Below are positions 1 through 13,287 of a stretch of 64,000 nt of DNA, in pieces. The stretch is from Ottelia alismoides. Lineage: Eukaryota; Streptophyta; Magnoliopsida; Alismatales; Hydrocharitaceae. The notes under the pieces were generated by a model. That model was not told the DNA's origin. It was given only the letters and a program-made list of their open reading frames with translations, and did not search any database. A program made the position numbers and the translations under genes. How positions within the stretch are numbered: the first letter of the stretch is position 1; the number at the start of each line of letters is the position of its first letter. The stretch lies in the NCBI GenBank assembly GCA_037367405.1, contig JAZKJV010010746.1, positions 1 to 64,000 of the forward strand, in the 5' to 3' direction.

Positions 1-1829
1 TTAACAAAATTTGCGCAAAGGGCCGCGAGACTTTGATCTTTGAACCTTAATCTAGATCCATACAAACACAAGACAAAATCGGGTTCACCAACTCACGCCA
101 TGTGAAGCCGTGAAAGCTCGGTTATTTATTATCTTTTCATTTTTAGAGTTGTGATTTTCAGGCATATCTTATAACAAGTCCTTAGTACGCTACCCTATAG
201 GAGAGAGAGTACTGCCAGAAGAGTATCCCGTACTTGTCCTCCTCCTGTGTAACCTGTAGTCTGTACTTTTTGGAGTCCTTGTAACCCTTCCTGGATCCCT
301 ACTCAGCCAAAGAAAAGAGAGAGGAAGCCGATAGGCGAAACCAATACTTCGGTTCTCGCACGCAACGGAATCACCCATGAGCGCGCAAGAACCTACTCGG
401 ACGCAGGACGATGAGACAGACACCCCCGTAAAGGCGTGGCCTATGCTCAATACTTCGGACAGGGTCGATGCTCTCACAACAGAGAGTCACCATTGGTGAC
501 CAAGTCCTACTCGCCTACGTACGATAGAAGCGCCATTACTTCAGAAATCCAGGCGATACACAAGGCAGTTGCAGACTGGGTTTTGGGCTTTCTATCCTTA
601 GGGGTCGCACTCGCTCAAGGGAGTAGGGTTTTGGTCCCCCTCCAAGGTACCTGAAAACAATGAGGGCTTTATGAACCCGGTACAATGATAGTCCATTACA
701 GATTTTAATTAAGGTCAAAGTTTATTTAGCAGTCCACTGGTTTTAATTTTTTTTGGTTTTCACTTTTTTTGGATCTGTTTTCATACCAGCGCCTAACGTT
801 TTTGTAGATTTTCATTTAAGTCCTAGGTGCTCAAAATCAGAGGGAGATAGCGGAAAAGCCGTGCAAGTGTTCCATGATGGAAATCTCATCATTGAACCGA
901 ATGATGCATGCTGAGTTAGAAGACTTACAGTGCATCCCAGCTCTCTCCATGTGGTATGCAAAACAGAATTTTTAAACCTATCTACATGTCGGTATGCAAG
1001 GCACAAAATCGTCCTAAACATAAGCTGCTATTAGCGTGAAGAACCAGAAGTTGATCATTTGTCTCTAGCCCAAGAGAGTCCGGTCTTGGCTCACCCCTCC
1101 TCTGCTCAACAAATTGAGGGTAGGAGAAAGCGCTTTACAGGGTTCGCTACGGCACAGAGGGCTAAGAGACAAATTTACAACTTGTTTTAGTTTGACTAGA
1201 TCCAATCGAAGTAGACTATAGGAACATGCATTCTTATTAATGTTTGTACCTAGCTACCGAGTCAAGCAACCTATATCTAGGGGCTCCAAGCACACAAAAA
1301 CAAAGTAAAAGAAAGGCGGAAAGCTCAAAACTGCGGGAAACAAAATAAAAGAAGGCGATGAAAACTCGAAAAAACCGCGATGAGGCCCCCAGGTGAACAA
1401 TCACCCGGGCACTGGACCTCATTGTGAAGAGTAGAGTCCTGTTTAATTACATGCCAAAATAGTCTCTCTCTCACCATGAATTACAAAAATAATTTTCCTA
1501 AATATCTAGCCTATCTAATGCCCCTCCCTTTGCTGTTTTGGTGCTCTCTCCATATGGTCATGAGAAGAGAAGACCATCCTCCTCCAAGCTCGGCTGCCTT
1601 GGCCTCCTAGGAAGCCATCCTCGCGTGGCGGTCCCTTGCATCAAAGTCACAAAAAGATTGCATTAGCATACTCAGTCAATCAAATAGAGCAGAGAAAAAT
1701 AATCACAATAAATAAAGAAATGAGGCATGGTGATTAATGGCAATAAAACAATAGCTGCTCACACAAAAATGAATCATGAATCAAAATTTTTATACAAGGA
1801 TGACAAAAATCAATTTGGCTATGCTCATT
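1..1829 (-). mobile_element. Internal 5' leader of Athila/Tat-like element X (partial)
   Basis: This is the untranslated leader downstream of the PBS of a minus-strand gypsy element whose coding part lies beyond the left edge. It is placed here because a PBS and an LTR follow directly to the right. A stretch near 720-740 (tttagcagtccac) resembles the G1 leader near 25880. No gag reading frame is visible. Base composition is uneven: 1-715 and about 1030-1170 look organelle-like, the rest is ordinary leader. The short ORFs here have no recognisable product. Confidence 0.55.
190..715. other. Organelle-like (possibly mitochondrial) DNA block
   Basis: About 0.5 kb of balanced base composition stands out from AT-rich surroundings. 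Its word use (for example the stretches around 240-420 and 590-660) resembles plant mitochondrial intergenic DNA. No organelle gene is recognised in it. The call is an impression from composition and style, not an alignment; it could equally be a GC-neutral part of the retrotransposon leader. Confidence 0.3.
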
Positions 1830-1849
1830 GCTCCCCGGCAACGGCGCCA
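1830..1849 (-). other. Primer binding site of element X
   Basis: On the minus strand it reads TGGCGCCGTTGCCGGGGAGC, the PBS type reported for Athila/Tat retrotransposons (complement of a tRNA 3' end, tRNA-Asp for Athila). Two bases separate it from LTR-A. Its position left of the LTR fixes LTR-A as the 5' LTR of a minus-strand element that continues off the window. Confidence 0.85.
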
Positions 1850-1851
1850 TC

Positions 1852-4800
1852 TGATAAACGAGCCCACAGACCACTAGGGTCACCATGAATAAATAATACA
1901 AAGGTGTCGCTGCGGTGACCGCTCGCAGACTATGGGGGTCGATCAGCAATTAACCCACAATCAAAAGAATACAACAATCAAGCTCAAAACAAATGTGAAT
2001 TAATCTTTATTTACTCTACCATAAAATGTATAATGACAAGTATGTAGAGGTCGAACCACAGAGAGCAACACAAAATGCTAGCCTACATGTCAATCACAGT
2101 CATCCTTGTGTGGGTTATTATTATTATTATTATTATTTTATTAAAATATAATAGTTAAGTATTATAGATATATATGTATATAATATAAATATATTAATTA
2201 TATATATACCCATAGAGGGTAAGTGTTTAGCTTATAATACATGTAATATATATATATATAGGTATATATAAATATAATAAAATAAATACATATATATATA
2301 TATTTATTTATTTTAAGATTAATGAGAATACATATAACTAATTACATATAATATTTTTTTTCTTTTTTTAGGATATATAGATATCTATACATAAAGGGGG
2401 TATTAGAATATTCACAAAAATACTCAAAAATAGTCAAAAATTCAGGAAAAAGGTCTTTTTGGAATTTTCATGGCTTTTTACTGCTTTTATGATTTTTGGG
2501 TATTTTTGCAAACATTTTTAGTATTTTTAAATATCTAAATAATAGCAAACAGTCGACTAGGTACTGGCTGTCACAAAAATAGAGACTAAAAATAGCTAAC
2601 AGCCTCAAAAATTTTCCACCCTAATTTTCTAATAACGATAATAAAATATAGCATAAATAGGGCCTGAGTTTATATTTTTCTGATTTTTCTTTGATTTTTT
2701 ATATTTTTTTTAAAGTTCTTGGGTATTTTTGAATTTTTAGGGTTTTCTTTTTGAGATTTTTAGGGATTTTTGGACTGACACTAATATAGGTCAAAATACA
2801 CCATAAGTAATTTTTTTTGGAATTTTTCGAGGCATTTTCATATTTTTTTGGGATTTTATAAGTTAGACAGGGAATAAAAGACATGTTTTTGATTTTTAAT
2901 AAATGCAAAAATGCAACAAAATGCAAAACTAAAAATATGGCGTTCAAGCATGACCAAACAAGAGCTTAGTCTATTTTTGCAAGATTTTTCGATTTAATAT
3001 GAAGCATAAAATAAATAGACAAAGCCTTCAAAAATTAAATGGCCTGGCCGGGGTGTTTTTGCAAATAAAATAAGTCGCAGGGGCATACATGCAAAAATTA
3101 CAACAAAAATACACTTTAACTTTTATTTTCAGGACCATTTAATAAATACAAGAACCCGGCAGGGTTTAGATGCAAATTTTCACGCGCCTCACGTGGGTGC
3201 TGCACGTGAGGTGCGGGAGGACTAAAGTGCAAATCTTGAAACATCGGGGGTCCTTCCGCAAAATATACATTTTATTTACAACTGAAACTTCTATTTCTGG
3301 CATTAAATAATAAATACAAAAAGTAAGGGGGCTGGATGTGAAAATTACCCCTAACTAAGGCGTGGCATCCAACGGTGGAGCTCTCTTCACTTGCCACACG
3401 TCGCCTCCTTGACGCCCGATGACGCTTCGCCGATGGAGCGCTGAGATTAGATCAGCCCCGCTGATCTGACGGTGGATACGGTGCTCCATCGGACGGTTGC
3501 TGTTAAATCTGGGGCGGCTCTCCTGATCCGACGGCGCTGAAGCCCCCTGGAAGAACGGGGAAGAAGCTCGGAGCTGGCGAGCTTGGATCGAAGAGCGTGG
3601 GCTCCTCCAGGGTTCCCCGGCGAGTCTGAAGGGTTCTGAACGTAGCTAGGAGCGTCCCGCGTCGATTGATGGCGTTTTCATGGCTCCTGGGGGTCCGAGT
3701 CGATGAAGCGAGGTCGGAGAAGAAATGGCCCCCCAGGAACCTCTTCCTGGTTCAAAGCGAGCCTATTTGGGCTCGGTTCTTCGAAGTTCCTGCACAGGAA
3801 GAACCGTGGGCGAGAGAGCTTGCTCCTCAACCCGGGGTTTTGAAGCTGCAACGCAAAAATGAGGTGGGCGGAGGGGCTCCGACGAACGGCGGAGGAGGAG
3901 CCCCGATTCGCCAAGACCTAGGGTCTTGGGTTGAACAAATGCGGGCGTTGGATGGAGAAGGCGACGAGGAACGAGTTGGGGTGCATAGAGCGGGCGGCAA
4001 CAGTGAGATTCACGGTGAAGAAGTCGCCGGAGCGGAGCTCCGGCAAACTTCGAATTTTTGGTTTCTAACTACGGTGATTAACTAACCACTAATCTAACTA
4101 CTGGAATGAAATGCTAACATTAAAAGCTAACTAAAAACGCATTAAAGGGCAGCTCTTATACCTGGGGGCCTCCAGGGAGCAGGGCGGACGCCGGAGCTCC
4201 GCCGCGTCAAAATCTCCTTCCTCCGGCCGAGTCACGGTGCTGGGCTACTCCCCCTGTCACGAGGAACAATCTAGGAGCGAGATCTAGGCTTTAGGTTGGA
4301 ATAAAAGTGGCCAAATTCGAGGAAGGAGGCGGAGCTTTTTATTTATAAACATTGGCAAGGGGCCTTATTACCCGACGATTATTAACTGATCCAATGAACA
4401 TCTCGTTGATCTATGATTTCGGCGGGCATCATGGAAGATTAGGGAACAAATCTTGTGAAGGAAGCGTTGTCGATTGATGGATGGTGTGCCCGAGAAAAAG
4501 GCATGAAATCGGGGGAGTAGACAGTTCAGAGACGCCAGGCGAGGGATGGGACAGTTGACCTGGGAGTCAACGTTGGCCGGCGCCTCATTGGGCCACGTAA
4601 GCCGCTACGAGACAAAATAGGAAATCTGAAGGAAGATTGATTTATTTGACGCCCTAAATGATTTTATTAATTTTTTCTTCTAAAATAAAAAATGTGTATT
4701 ATTTCATCTAGTATTTATTTATGATTTTTATTGAATTTTTCGAGGTGTTTTGTTATAGTTTTATTTGGATAATATGTATATGTATGTATTTACATGTATT

Positions 4801-5931
4801 TTCATGTATTTTATTTTTAATTAGTTTATTTTCTTTTATTATTTTATTGGCTTATTTTATAAATTTATAACTTATTTTTGTGAATATAGATATATTTTTG
4901 TTTAATTTTTCTGAGTTTATTCACATATTTAAATAAATAGGTGCATATATAAGTAGGTATACTTATAGGTATTTTACCTATATAATGTATATACTTTATT
5001 TATTTAATGTATTTTCTTGGTTTTTATTTTGGATTTGTATTTTAATGAATTATATTTACTATGTACATTATTATAAAAATAAGAAAGAATAAAATAATTA
5101 AAGAATGTTTTCCCCTTTTTATTTATGTACATACTTCACATAGGTATTTTGTCTATATATTACATAGACTTATTTTATTTTACAAATTATTTTTGGTTTT
5201 ATTCTAATGTCAATATGTACATGAATTATATACATTATCTACAAAATTCTAAAAATATGAATTTATAAAAATAATGAATATTGAATAAAATGAATATTTT
5301 AATCAGGTATTATGTACAAGAAGGGCCAAAAACCTAACTTCCACAGATGGACTCCAAAAATTATGAAACCAATTTTATAAAATAGTTTATGAAATGCTAT
5401 ATACAATTAAAAGTGAGTTTGGGTGATTTGGAGTTTTTATTTGCAAGATGTGGGTCTGTGAAGTTGAGATTTTGGCTTTTTATTATGTGTATAAAATATA
5501 CACTGTGTATTATTTTTACACAAACTCAATTTTGTATTTTTATTTACATTATTATCTACAACTTTTATGAACAAAGTTTCTTTATTTGATGAATAAATAA
5601 CTATGTACAAAATAGGTGCCAAAAATGCATAAATGAATGGAGTATTTATTGGATAATTGGCCCTTATCTCCCCCTACTTTATTCCTTGTCGACCAATTCC
5701 ATTCTGGACTTCGTCTCGGGGTTATGGTCATAAAATATTTGCAATATTTTATTCCTTTTTCTTTTCTTCTCTTTATTCTATAATTTTGGCATTAAAAACC
5801 TTATTTTATATATAATTAATACAAATGAATAATGAATGCTATTATGTACAAATTGATGCTATTTTCATGCATTTGCTAGGGTTTTTGAGGCCAAAATGAT
5901 AGAATAAAGGTGATGAAATGAAGATTCATCA
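1852..5931 (-). repeat. LTR-A: 5' LTR of element X (about 4.1 kb)
   Basis: It runs from tgataaacg beside the PBS to a terminal palindrome (tgatgaaat...gattcatca) at 5911-5931. On the element's own strand it therefore starts TGATGAATC and ends ...TTTATCA. Its second half matches LTR-B (9286-11659) in order. Shared blocks include a GC-rich stretch at 3360-4350, the motif ggcccttatctccccctac at 5650 and the end palindrome. The unit is long for an Athila LTR. ORFs of up to 139 codons in the GC-rich island run on both strands and look incidental. Confidence 0.75.
2118..2400. repeat. AT-rich simple repeats in LTR-A
   Basis: A (TTA)n run near 2118-2140 is followed by several (TA)n runs up to about 2310 and a T-rich tract near 2353. 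These are low-complexity sequence without coding potential. Confidence 0.8.
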
Positions 5932-7489
5932 CCCGAACCCCGAGAGAAGGTCAAGACTTGACCTGATCAACCAGGAAAGTAGGGGGAGATAGGGCCTTTA
6001 ATTCAAAAATCCAAAAATAATTTGTAAATATTTTTCCCTGTATATGTGTACAAAACTTACACTATTTTATTTGTACATAAATTGACCTCAAATTCAATAT
6101 TTTTGTAAACAAAAATTGTAAATAAAAATGTTTTGTAAATAATAAAAATAACTGAAAGCAAAATACTATACAGATTACAAATAATCACTCAGAAAAAGCC
6201 GCAAAACAATAAGTGAAATACTAATTCCGGCTCCATACAGATGCAAATTTAATCAAATTCAATTCCATTATACTCTAAATTAAATTATCTTTCAAATGGC
6301 TATGATTTCATAATTTTTTGAGTTACGGTTGAAAAGTCAGTTTTTTAGGGTGTTTTGTGCAGTTTTACCACTTACATATTTGTATTTTTATTCATACTTA
6401 TTTTTTATACATAATGTACATAATTGTAAATATTATCTTCATCATTAAAAATAAAAAATAATAATTAAAAAAATTAAAAAAATGATTTAGAAATTATTTC
6501 CTTATTTATACATGTGTATACTATATTATATGTACATAATATTTGTAAACAACTAATTTCCTTATATACAAATCACAAAAAAATTAAATATCTAATATTA
6601 ATTAATTAAATTATTTAAATTATTTAATTCATTATTTGATTTAAAAACATGCCTTGTATATAAGATACTATTCCATACAATTAATAGCCACCATTAAGGT
6701 GGCTAATTAATTTCTATAAATTAATTGTTTTATTAAATTTATTTAATTATATATTTGGTAATTAATTAATTAATTTAATTATTTATTTAATTAAATAAAA
6801 ACCTTCCTTATTTGTAGATACTTTCCATTTTGATTTTTCGTCTTCTTTTTAATGGGCTCCTCCTCCTTCGTTATTCGGTGATCAATCTTTGGTGAAGAGG
6901 AGCCCGATCTCCGAGAGCCATCTTGTTGAAGAAGGGTGTTCAACCTTCGAGCCGTCCGGTGACAGCACATCGTCCCTCATCGAGGCCATCACGGCGTATC
7001 CGATCTCAAGGTGAGATCCAACTTCGATTCTCGTTGTTTTTCCTAGGTTAAGTTTTAGATTCAAGTTGTGCTTTCATTTCATCAAATCGTAGATCCTTAA
7101 AAATCCAAAAAATATCCATCACACTTTGATCCGCCTCCGAAACTGATTTTTCATCTCATCTCACGATCTCTCCGTTTCCATTTCTATCTCACATGACCTA
7201 TAACCTCCCACCATGCACGGTGGTCGGAGATCCAGATCTATCTTCCGCTACACCAAGATCCGCAACCATTCACGTATCTTATTTTGTTGATAAATAAATA
7301 AAAGGAATATATATATATATAATTGTTTTTATCTCTAACCTTTATTTTGCAGGAAAATAGAAATAAAAAATAATATAAAAATAATATTTTTTTTGCTTCT
7401 CTTTACATTTTCTATTTAAAAAATATAAAAAAAATCATTTCTGTTGTTAACCTATAAAAAATTAATTAAAAAAACAAAAAATATAAACA

Positions 7490-7960
7490 GCAGTGTGACG
7501 AAGCCCACCACCACGCCAGCAGTCGTCGCCCACGGAGGCTGTTCCCTCTGAGTGGCCCGACCGCCGACTGCTTCGCCACCGCCTGCCCCGCTCTCCACTG
7601 CGCGAGGCAGCGCGTAGGACCACCGCCTGAAGCCCTGTGCTCCCTCAGCCTAAAGCCATCTCCACCGTCGTGGCTCAACCACCTTCGCCCGACCGCCACT
7701 CCAGCGGCCTGCGCTAGGCCGCGACCCCCCTGCTCGCCACCTTGTCGCCGACGACATTCTCTGCCCCACGCCTTCGCCAGGCCACCTCTCGCCCCGCACA
7801 GTCATGCGAGGCGACGACCGCCTCCTGAATCCATGCCGCCCCGCAGCCTGCGGTACCTCCAGCAAGTCCTCTCGTGCTCCAGCCCCTCCGTGTGCGCCAG
7901 AACCGCCGCCCTCGCCCCCTAGTGGCAGCGATGACACTTGACCACCGTTCCTCATTTTTG
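7490..7960. other. GC-rich island inside LTR-D
   Basis: This C- and G-rich block lies between very AT-rich halves of the LTR. It is open on more than one frame (77 and 101 codons on the minus strand) but the predicted peptides are low-complexity Arg/Gly/Ala. Similar islands occur at the same relative place in the G1 and G3 LTRs, so this is an LTR trait and not a gene. Confidence 0.6.
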
Positions 7961-7978
7961 AAAAACGAAGGATCCTAA

Positions 7979-8118
7979 GGGACTGTTTGGTTGCAGGGTT
8001 GGGCAGGGTTGGGTTGAGCTGGGTTGGGATGGGTGAATAGTAATCTGTGAGGAGGAAGTACCCTTGTGAATAGTAATCAGGGTTGGGTCAACCCTGCCCA
8101 ACCCTGCAACAAAACAGG
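7979..8118. mobile_element. Tourist-like MITE (140 bp)
   Basis: The ends are inverted: gactgtttggttgcagggtt on the left and aaccctgcaacaaaacagg on the right. A TAA flanks each side (7976-7978 and 8119-8121), which fits the 3 bp TWA target duplication of PIF/Harbinger (Tourist) elements. The left arm is a run of GGGTTGGG units. Confidence 0.65.
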
Positions 8119-9285
8119 TAACCCTAGGTTGGGTTTTTGAAATAAAAAAAGAAAAATCTTTTGGAAAATTACAAAGATGCCCTTAAGAGTTTCCATATTT
8201 GCAATATATCCCCCACCAGCACAAGGCACGTTCGACGCACATGTTCAGTGGGTAATTTGCGATTCTAACTCTACATTTTATTTTTATTAATTTTTGAGGT
8301 AGAAACTTTAAATATTTGCAATCTAGTCCCTGTGTGTCCAGACTATTTATTTGCATCTTCTTCTTAATGAAATAAATGTTATTTGAGCTCTAAAAATTTT
8401 ACAAAAAATTGTGTATACTCCTGCTCTGTGCTTAAACATTGTCTAAAAATTTCATCAAATTTCATCATCATTTAATATTTTTAAAAAATAAAAAACTTTA
8501 TCTTTTTCTCTGTCTGGAATTAGAAAATTCATAAAAATTTGAATTGCCTAAAAATTCCAAAAACATTAGTATAGGTGTATTTTACTGTCTTTTAATTTCT
8601 ACCAAATTTTCATATAATAATCATTTATAAAACCCAAAACAATTGCAAAAAACTAAAAATATTATAAAATTGTAGGAAATTGTAGAAAAATCCAAAAGTT
8701 CTGATTTCAGTCTCTATTTGTAGATATTTAATTGTAATTTACATAAACATAATTTCCAGGAGTTTTAGGCACTTGATTTTTTTAATTGCAAAATACTCTT
8801 GGCTGTACACTATTCACTTTCATTTCTACTGTTTGATTTTTTAAAAAAACTTAGAAACATCAGAAAAATTTTAAAAAATTACCAAAAATATTTGAAAACA
8901 TGTTAAACACAAAAACATTTTCCCATAATTTTCTGAATATTTTTTTATTCTTAAAAATACAAAAATAGTGTGGCATTGTGCGTTTTTATTCATTTGTGCA
9001 TATTGTGAATTTTTCTTCATTTGAAAATTAAAAAAATTCAAAATTCAAAAACCACTAAAAATTATCTTGGAAATGTGACTACTTAGTTTTTAAATCATGC
9101 TCCTTGTGTTCGACCCTGGTTATTATACCAGGTAATTGAATAGAGAAACCACTTACATTTCATTGCTTGATTTTTCTCTTAAGTGGTTTAAAATATTATT
9201 TTTTATGTTGACCGCGCTTGGTGATTCGGGTCACAACGACCCTTGTTTATTTCATACTTAAGCCGAGTTGTCAAGCGCGTCATCA

Positions 9286-11659
9286 GTACCCCTAAAGGTG
9301 TGCCATCGTGCGTCTGATATCCGCCACTTATCCACGTGCCAGCTCCTGTGCAACCAATGATGTTTCACCGTGGATGCTCGGGATTAGATCTCGGGCTGAG
9401 ATCGAGCAGGTGATGCTTGCGAGATCTAACAACATGCGATGGATCTGGGGCTCCTCCCTAGATCGGACGATAGCTGTTGTTCGCGAAGAACAAGGAAGAA
9501 GGAGGCCTTCCCCGACCTTCAAGCCATGATTCATCCTTCATCCAGCGGACTTTGGAGATGGCTATTGGCTCTGCATGATCGGGGAGGTCTTCGGTAATGT
9601 ATATTGCTCACAAAATGGTTCGGGACCAAGTGTTGGGGTCCTGGAGTTCAGTCAAAGTCAGAGCACCTCGGGATCCTCATCCATGTGCGATTGTGTCCCA
9701 GGAGGGGTCCTTTGGTTATGGCATTTGCACAAAGAGATCCAATGGCGCGATGCAAAGGTGCTCGACCTAGAATGAAGTTGCAATGCACAATGGATGAGGT
9801 GGATGGTGAAGCTCCGGTGTAAGGAGGAGGGTGAGCTTCAATTCACTGATTAGAGCGCGTCAGTTTGGTACATACAGTGAATCAGATGAAGACATGATGG
9901 TAAAGAGGACGGAATGAACCTGGTGGCCGGAACAGCAGTTACAAGCGGTGAAACAGGGGCCGGAGCTCTAGAGCTCCGGTGAGGTGACTAAGCTAGCCTA
10001 ACCTAAATCATTAAATAAAACTCAAAATAAAATATAGAAAACGAATGATCAGAAAGAAAAATACCTAATGGAATTAAAAAATACAGCTCTTATAACTACT
10101 GGTGGGCAGGGAGCAGGGTAGGTCGGAGCTCCACCGTGGATCACCTCTCCTCCTTGCTCCAATGCTCTCCAGGCACGAGGAAGGTCTCAGTTGTCACCTG
10201 GCCTCCGACACTCTCATAAGGATGGAATCTGGAGCTCCAAGAGGGATCAAGAGGTAAAGGAGGAGTGGAGGTTTTTATTTATAGACAAAGTAGTGATCCT
10301 TATTGACCTATGCTTTGGGAGAGATTTGGACTTTGTACAAGGGATCCAAGGATTAGGCAAAGATCGATGATGATTGAGGTAGATTGTGGCATGGAGGAAC
10401 GATGAAAAGTCTCGATGGATCGAGCGAGAAAAATGGCAAAAAAGAAGGGAAAAGACACGTCTGACGAGTTAGAGGCGTCGGGGGTTGAATTGAATGAGGT
10501 CAACACTCGAGGCGTCGGGATTGGTCCACACAGGACACTGAAGGCAAAATAATCCATTTTATTCGAAAATAATTAATAATGGTAAATGATTTTATTAATT
10601 TTTGGATATAGAATAAAAAATGTTTATTATTTTTTGTAGTATTTTAATATTATTTTTATTTATTTTCTTAGGTTTATTTATTACAAATTAATTTTTAAGC
10701 TCTTATTTATATGTATATTCATCTATATTTTGTGTGTTTTATTTTTATTATGTGTTTATGATTTCATTATTATTTTTTTATCTTTTTTTATACATATATA
10801 ACTTATTTTTATGTACACAAATATATTTTTATTATATTTTTCTGATTTATTATGCACACTTAAGTAAATAGGGGTATTAAATATATATGTATAAGTATAG
10901 GCATTTCATCTATGTGTTTATGTACACTATTTTATTTTTGTATTTTATTTATATTTGTATTCTATTCTTAATATGTACATATACTATAAATAATATTTAC
11001 AAAATTATAAAATATAAAATAATAATAATAAAATAAATAAAATAAATATTTTATTCAAGAATATGGTACAATGGGGTCCGAAACCTAACTTTTACACCTT
11101 AACTCCAAAAAATATGAAACAACCTTCATTAAATATCTTATTAAACGTTATATACAATTAAATGTGATTTTGATACATTTTGAGTTTTTATTTAGAAGAT
11201 AAGGGTCTGGAAAGTTTAAGTTTTGACTTTTTATTTTAAGCAGAAAATGTACACTATATATTATTTGTATTTTTAACTACAATTTTCATGTACAAAGTTT
11301 ATTGATTTGAGGTATGCAGAATATAAAATAAAATAGGTCCCAAAAGATGCTTATATATGAATTAAAGAAAGGATCATTAATGGATTTATTGGCCCTTATC
11401 TCCCCCTACTTTATTCCTTGTCGACCCGGTCATCAAGATGCCTAGGTCTCAGGGTTTAGGGTCATAAAATACTTTGGCATTTTATTCCTTTTCTTTTCTT
11501 TCCTTTATTATATGATTTTGGCATTGGAAACAATATTATATATACAATAAATGGAATAAATAATGAATGTTAATCTGTACAAAATAATGCTTTTTACATG
11601 CATTAGTTAGGGTTTTTAAGTTCAAAATAGAATAAAGGTGATGAAATGAAGATTCATCA
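9286..11659 (-). repeat. LTR-B: right part of a minus-strand Athila-like LTR
   Basis: It aligns by eye with LTR-A 3345-5931. Both begin near acccctaa and share the gattagatc...ggatctggggc block. Both carry an agctccg-rich stretch followed by cagctcttata, then an AT-rich half, ggcccttatctccccctac (11393) and the end palindrome 11639-11659. The left part is missing because LTR-D is inserted. The right end abuts LTR-C directly. Short ORFs (9308-9529, 9575-9822, 10300-10557) are incidental. Confidence 0.65.
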
Positions 11660-12889
11660 CTAGGGTTCAGCCAATTAGAGGGCACACCGAATGAGACAAA
11701 ATAGGTTACACGACAAAACATGAAGAAATATTAGAAATAAATGGAAATAAAATAGAAAATGAATTTAAAATAGAAAACAATGTAAAGATAAAATGTTATT
11801 AATTTAATTAACTTATTTTTGGTAATTTTTAATTAATTAAATAAAATATATATAAATATATAAGTAAAAAATGTATTATTTATAGGTATGTATACCTATA
11901 TAGACAACACCTTGACTTTTAATATATTATTTTTACAAACATATACATAATTTAATAATGTATTAGCTTACAAAAATTTAAAAAAGATTTTAATAATATT
12001 TTTATTTGATTTTTATCAAGTAATCTATTAGGTTAAATAGGTATATTTACTATATACACACAGTGCTACATATACAATATATACAAGATTTTATTTTTGT
12101 TAATTTTTGTTTTTCTGATTTTTATTTATATTTTATATAAGTCGAGTATAATATTTACAATTAATAATAAATGCAATCTGTACAAAAATACAAAGAAAAT
12201 AAATATACAAATAATATACTTAGGTATAATATAAAATGATACCCTAAAAAGCCACATTTCACACCTTAACTCTGATTTTTATGAAATCATCTCCATTAAG
12301 ATTATTTTAATTAGGAGTACAATGAAAGTATGTTTTATTAATTCTGAGTTTTGGTGGAGAAGATATTGATCTTACAAGTTAAGCTTTGCGGCATTTTCCA
12401 TATTGTTGTAATTTACACAATGTATACTGATTATTCTTGTAATTATTTTTATTTTTTACAAAAGATTTTTATGTACAAATTTCAATAATAAAATATTTAG
12501 ATTTAAAGTGAGTTTGGTTGTAAATAAAATAATGTAAAGTATGTGTATCCTATTCAGTAATATATGTGTGAGAAATATACACACATGGATATTGATTTTC
12601 TTGATTTTAGGCCTTATCTCCCCTACTTTATTGTTGGTCGATAAAGTCAAGTCTTGACCTTCTCTCGAGGTTGGAGTCAGTCTAAATCTATTACCTATAT
12701 ACAGTCTTTGATTTTCTTTATTTTCCTTTATTTATTTATTTATTTTAGGTTAAAATAGTGATAAATATACAATATTTATACACGAATAAGGGTTATGTAA
12801 AGGAATAGATTTACTAGTATTTACAGGTATTTTATAAAGAATTTTAAGATAAAATAAATGAATAAAGATGATGAAATACAAATTCATCA
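11660..12889 (-). repeat. LTR-C: right part of a third minus-strand Athila-like LTR
   Basis: It shares the block around ggccttatctcccctacttt (12610) with A and B. It carries the cgagagaaggtcaagacttg block, here on the complementary strand near 12640, and ends in the palindrome tgatgaaat...attcatca at 12869-12889. The sequence right of 12889 is copia integrase, so C inserted into H. Its left part is displaced by LTR-B. Confidence 0.6.
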
Positions 12890-13287
12890 CTGAGGTAGCC
12901 AATACCTATCAAATAAATTTAGAGCATATCTTATAGAGAAAGGAATGTTGTTCCTATCTCACTTCCCCTAATATAACTCAGCTCAATGAAGTTGTAGGGA
13001 GATGCAACTAGATCATGTTTGACATGATTTGATCAATGATGACTATTAGCATAATTACCTCTTAGTTTTTGGGTATATGCAATAGAGACTACAATATATA
13101 TATCCTTAATAAAACTCCAAGCAAATATGACCCTAAAACTCCTTGTTAGATATGGTTTGGAACCAAGCATAGTATTAGAAACGTGAGGATTCAGGGTTGC
13201 ATGGTCCATGGCAGAGACATGGATGCAAGTACGTTGGAATCTAGCACTAGATAGTGGTACTTCATTAGGTATATAAAGGTTGGTATA
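12890..13287 (+). pseudogene. Copia element H, integrase fragment
   Basis: Aligned with the integrase of C2 (complement of about 35080-35480), this stretch follows the same order. It begins at the second catalytic-region motif (the DRGGEY region, decayed), passes the ERRN region and then the LSFWGYAVET-like region. It ends at the segment before KDDIGYQLYDPE. Stops and frameshifts make it non-functional. The left border is the exact end of LTR-C and the right border is the exact start of G1. The reading continues at 30249. Confidence 0.75.

Larger units (their letters stand above)
5932..9285 (+). repeat. LTR-D: plus-strand Athila-like LTR, 5' end cut by element X
   Basis: The first bases (gagagaaggtcaagacttgac) match the complement of LTR-C near 12640, about 215 bp inside the LTR start. 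D has therefore lost its first part where X inserted. The 3' end reads ctccttgtgttcgaccctgg near 9108, like the end of the G3 LTR near 61720, and stops at gcgcgtcatca. There LTR-B sequence resumes without a PBS, so D is a solo LTR or a 3' LTR. It contains a GC-rich island (7490-7960) and a MITE (7979-8118). Confidence 0.65.

Noticed and set aside
2699..2947. Lys/Asn-rich ORFs in AT-rich LTR sequence
   Set aside because: They are expected by chance from composition and lack motifs.
3666..4085. 139-codon plus-strand ORF in LTR-A
   Set aside because: It lies in a GC-rich LTR island, has a 78-codon ORF on the opposite strand and no familiar motif; composition alone explains it.
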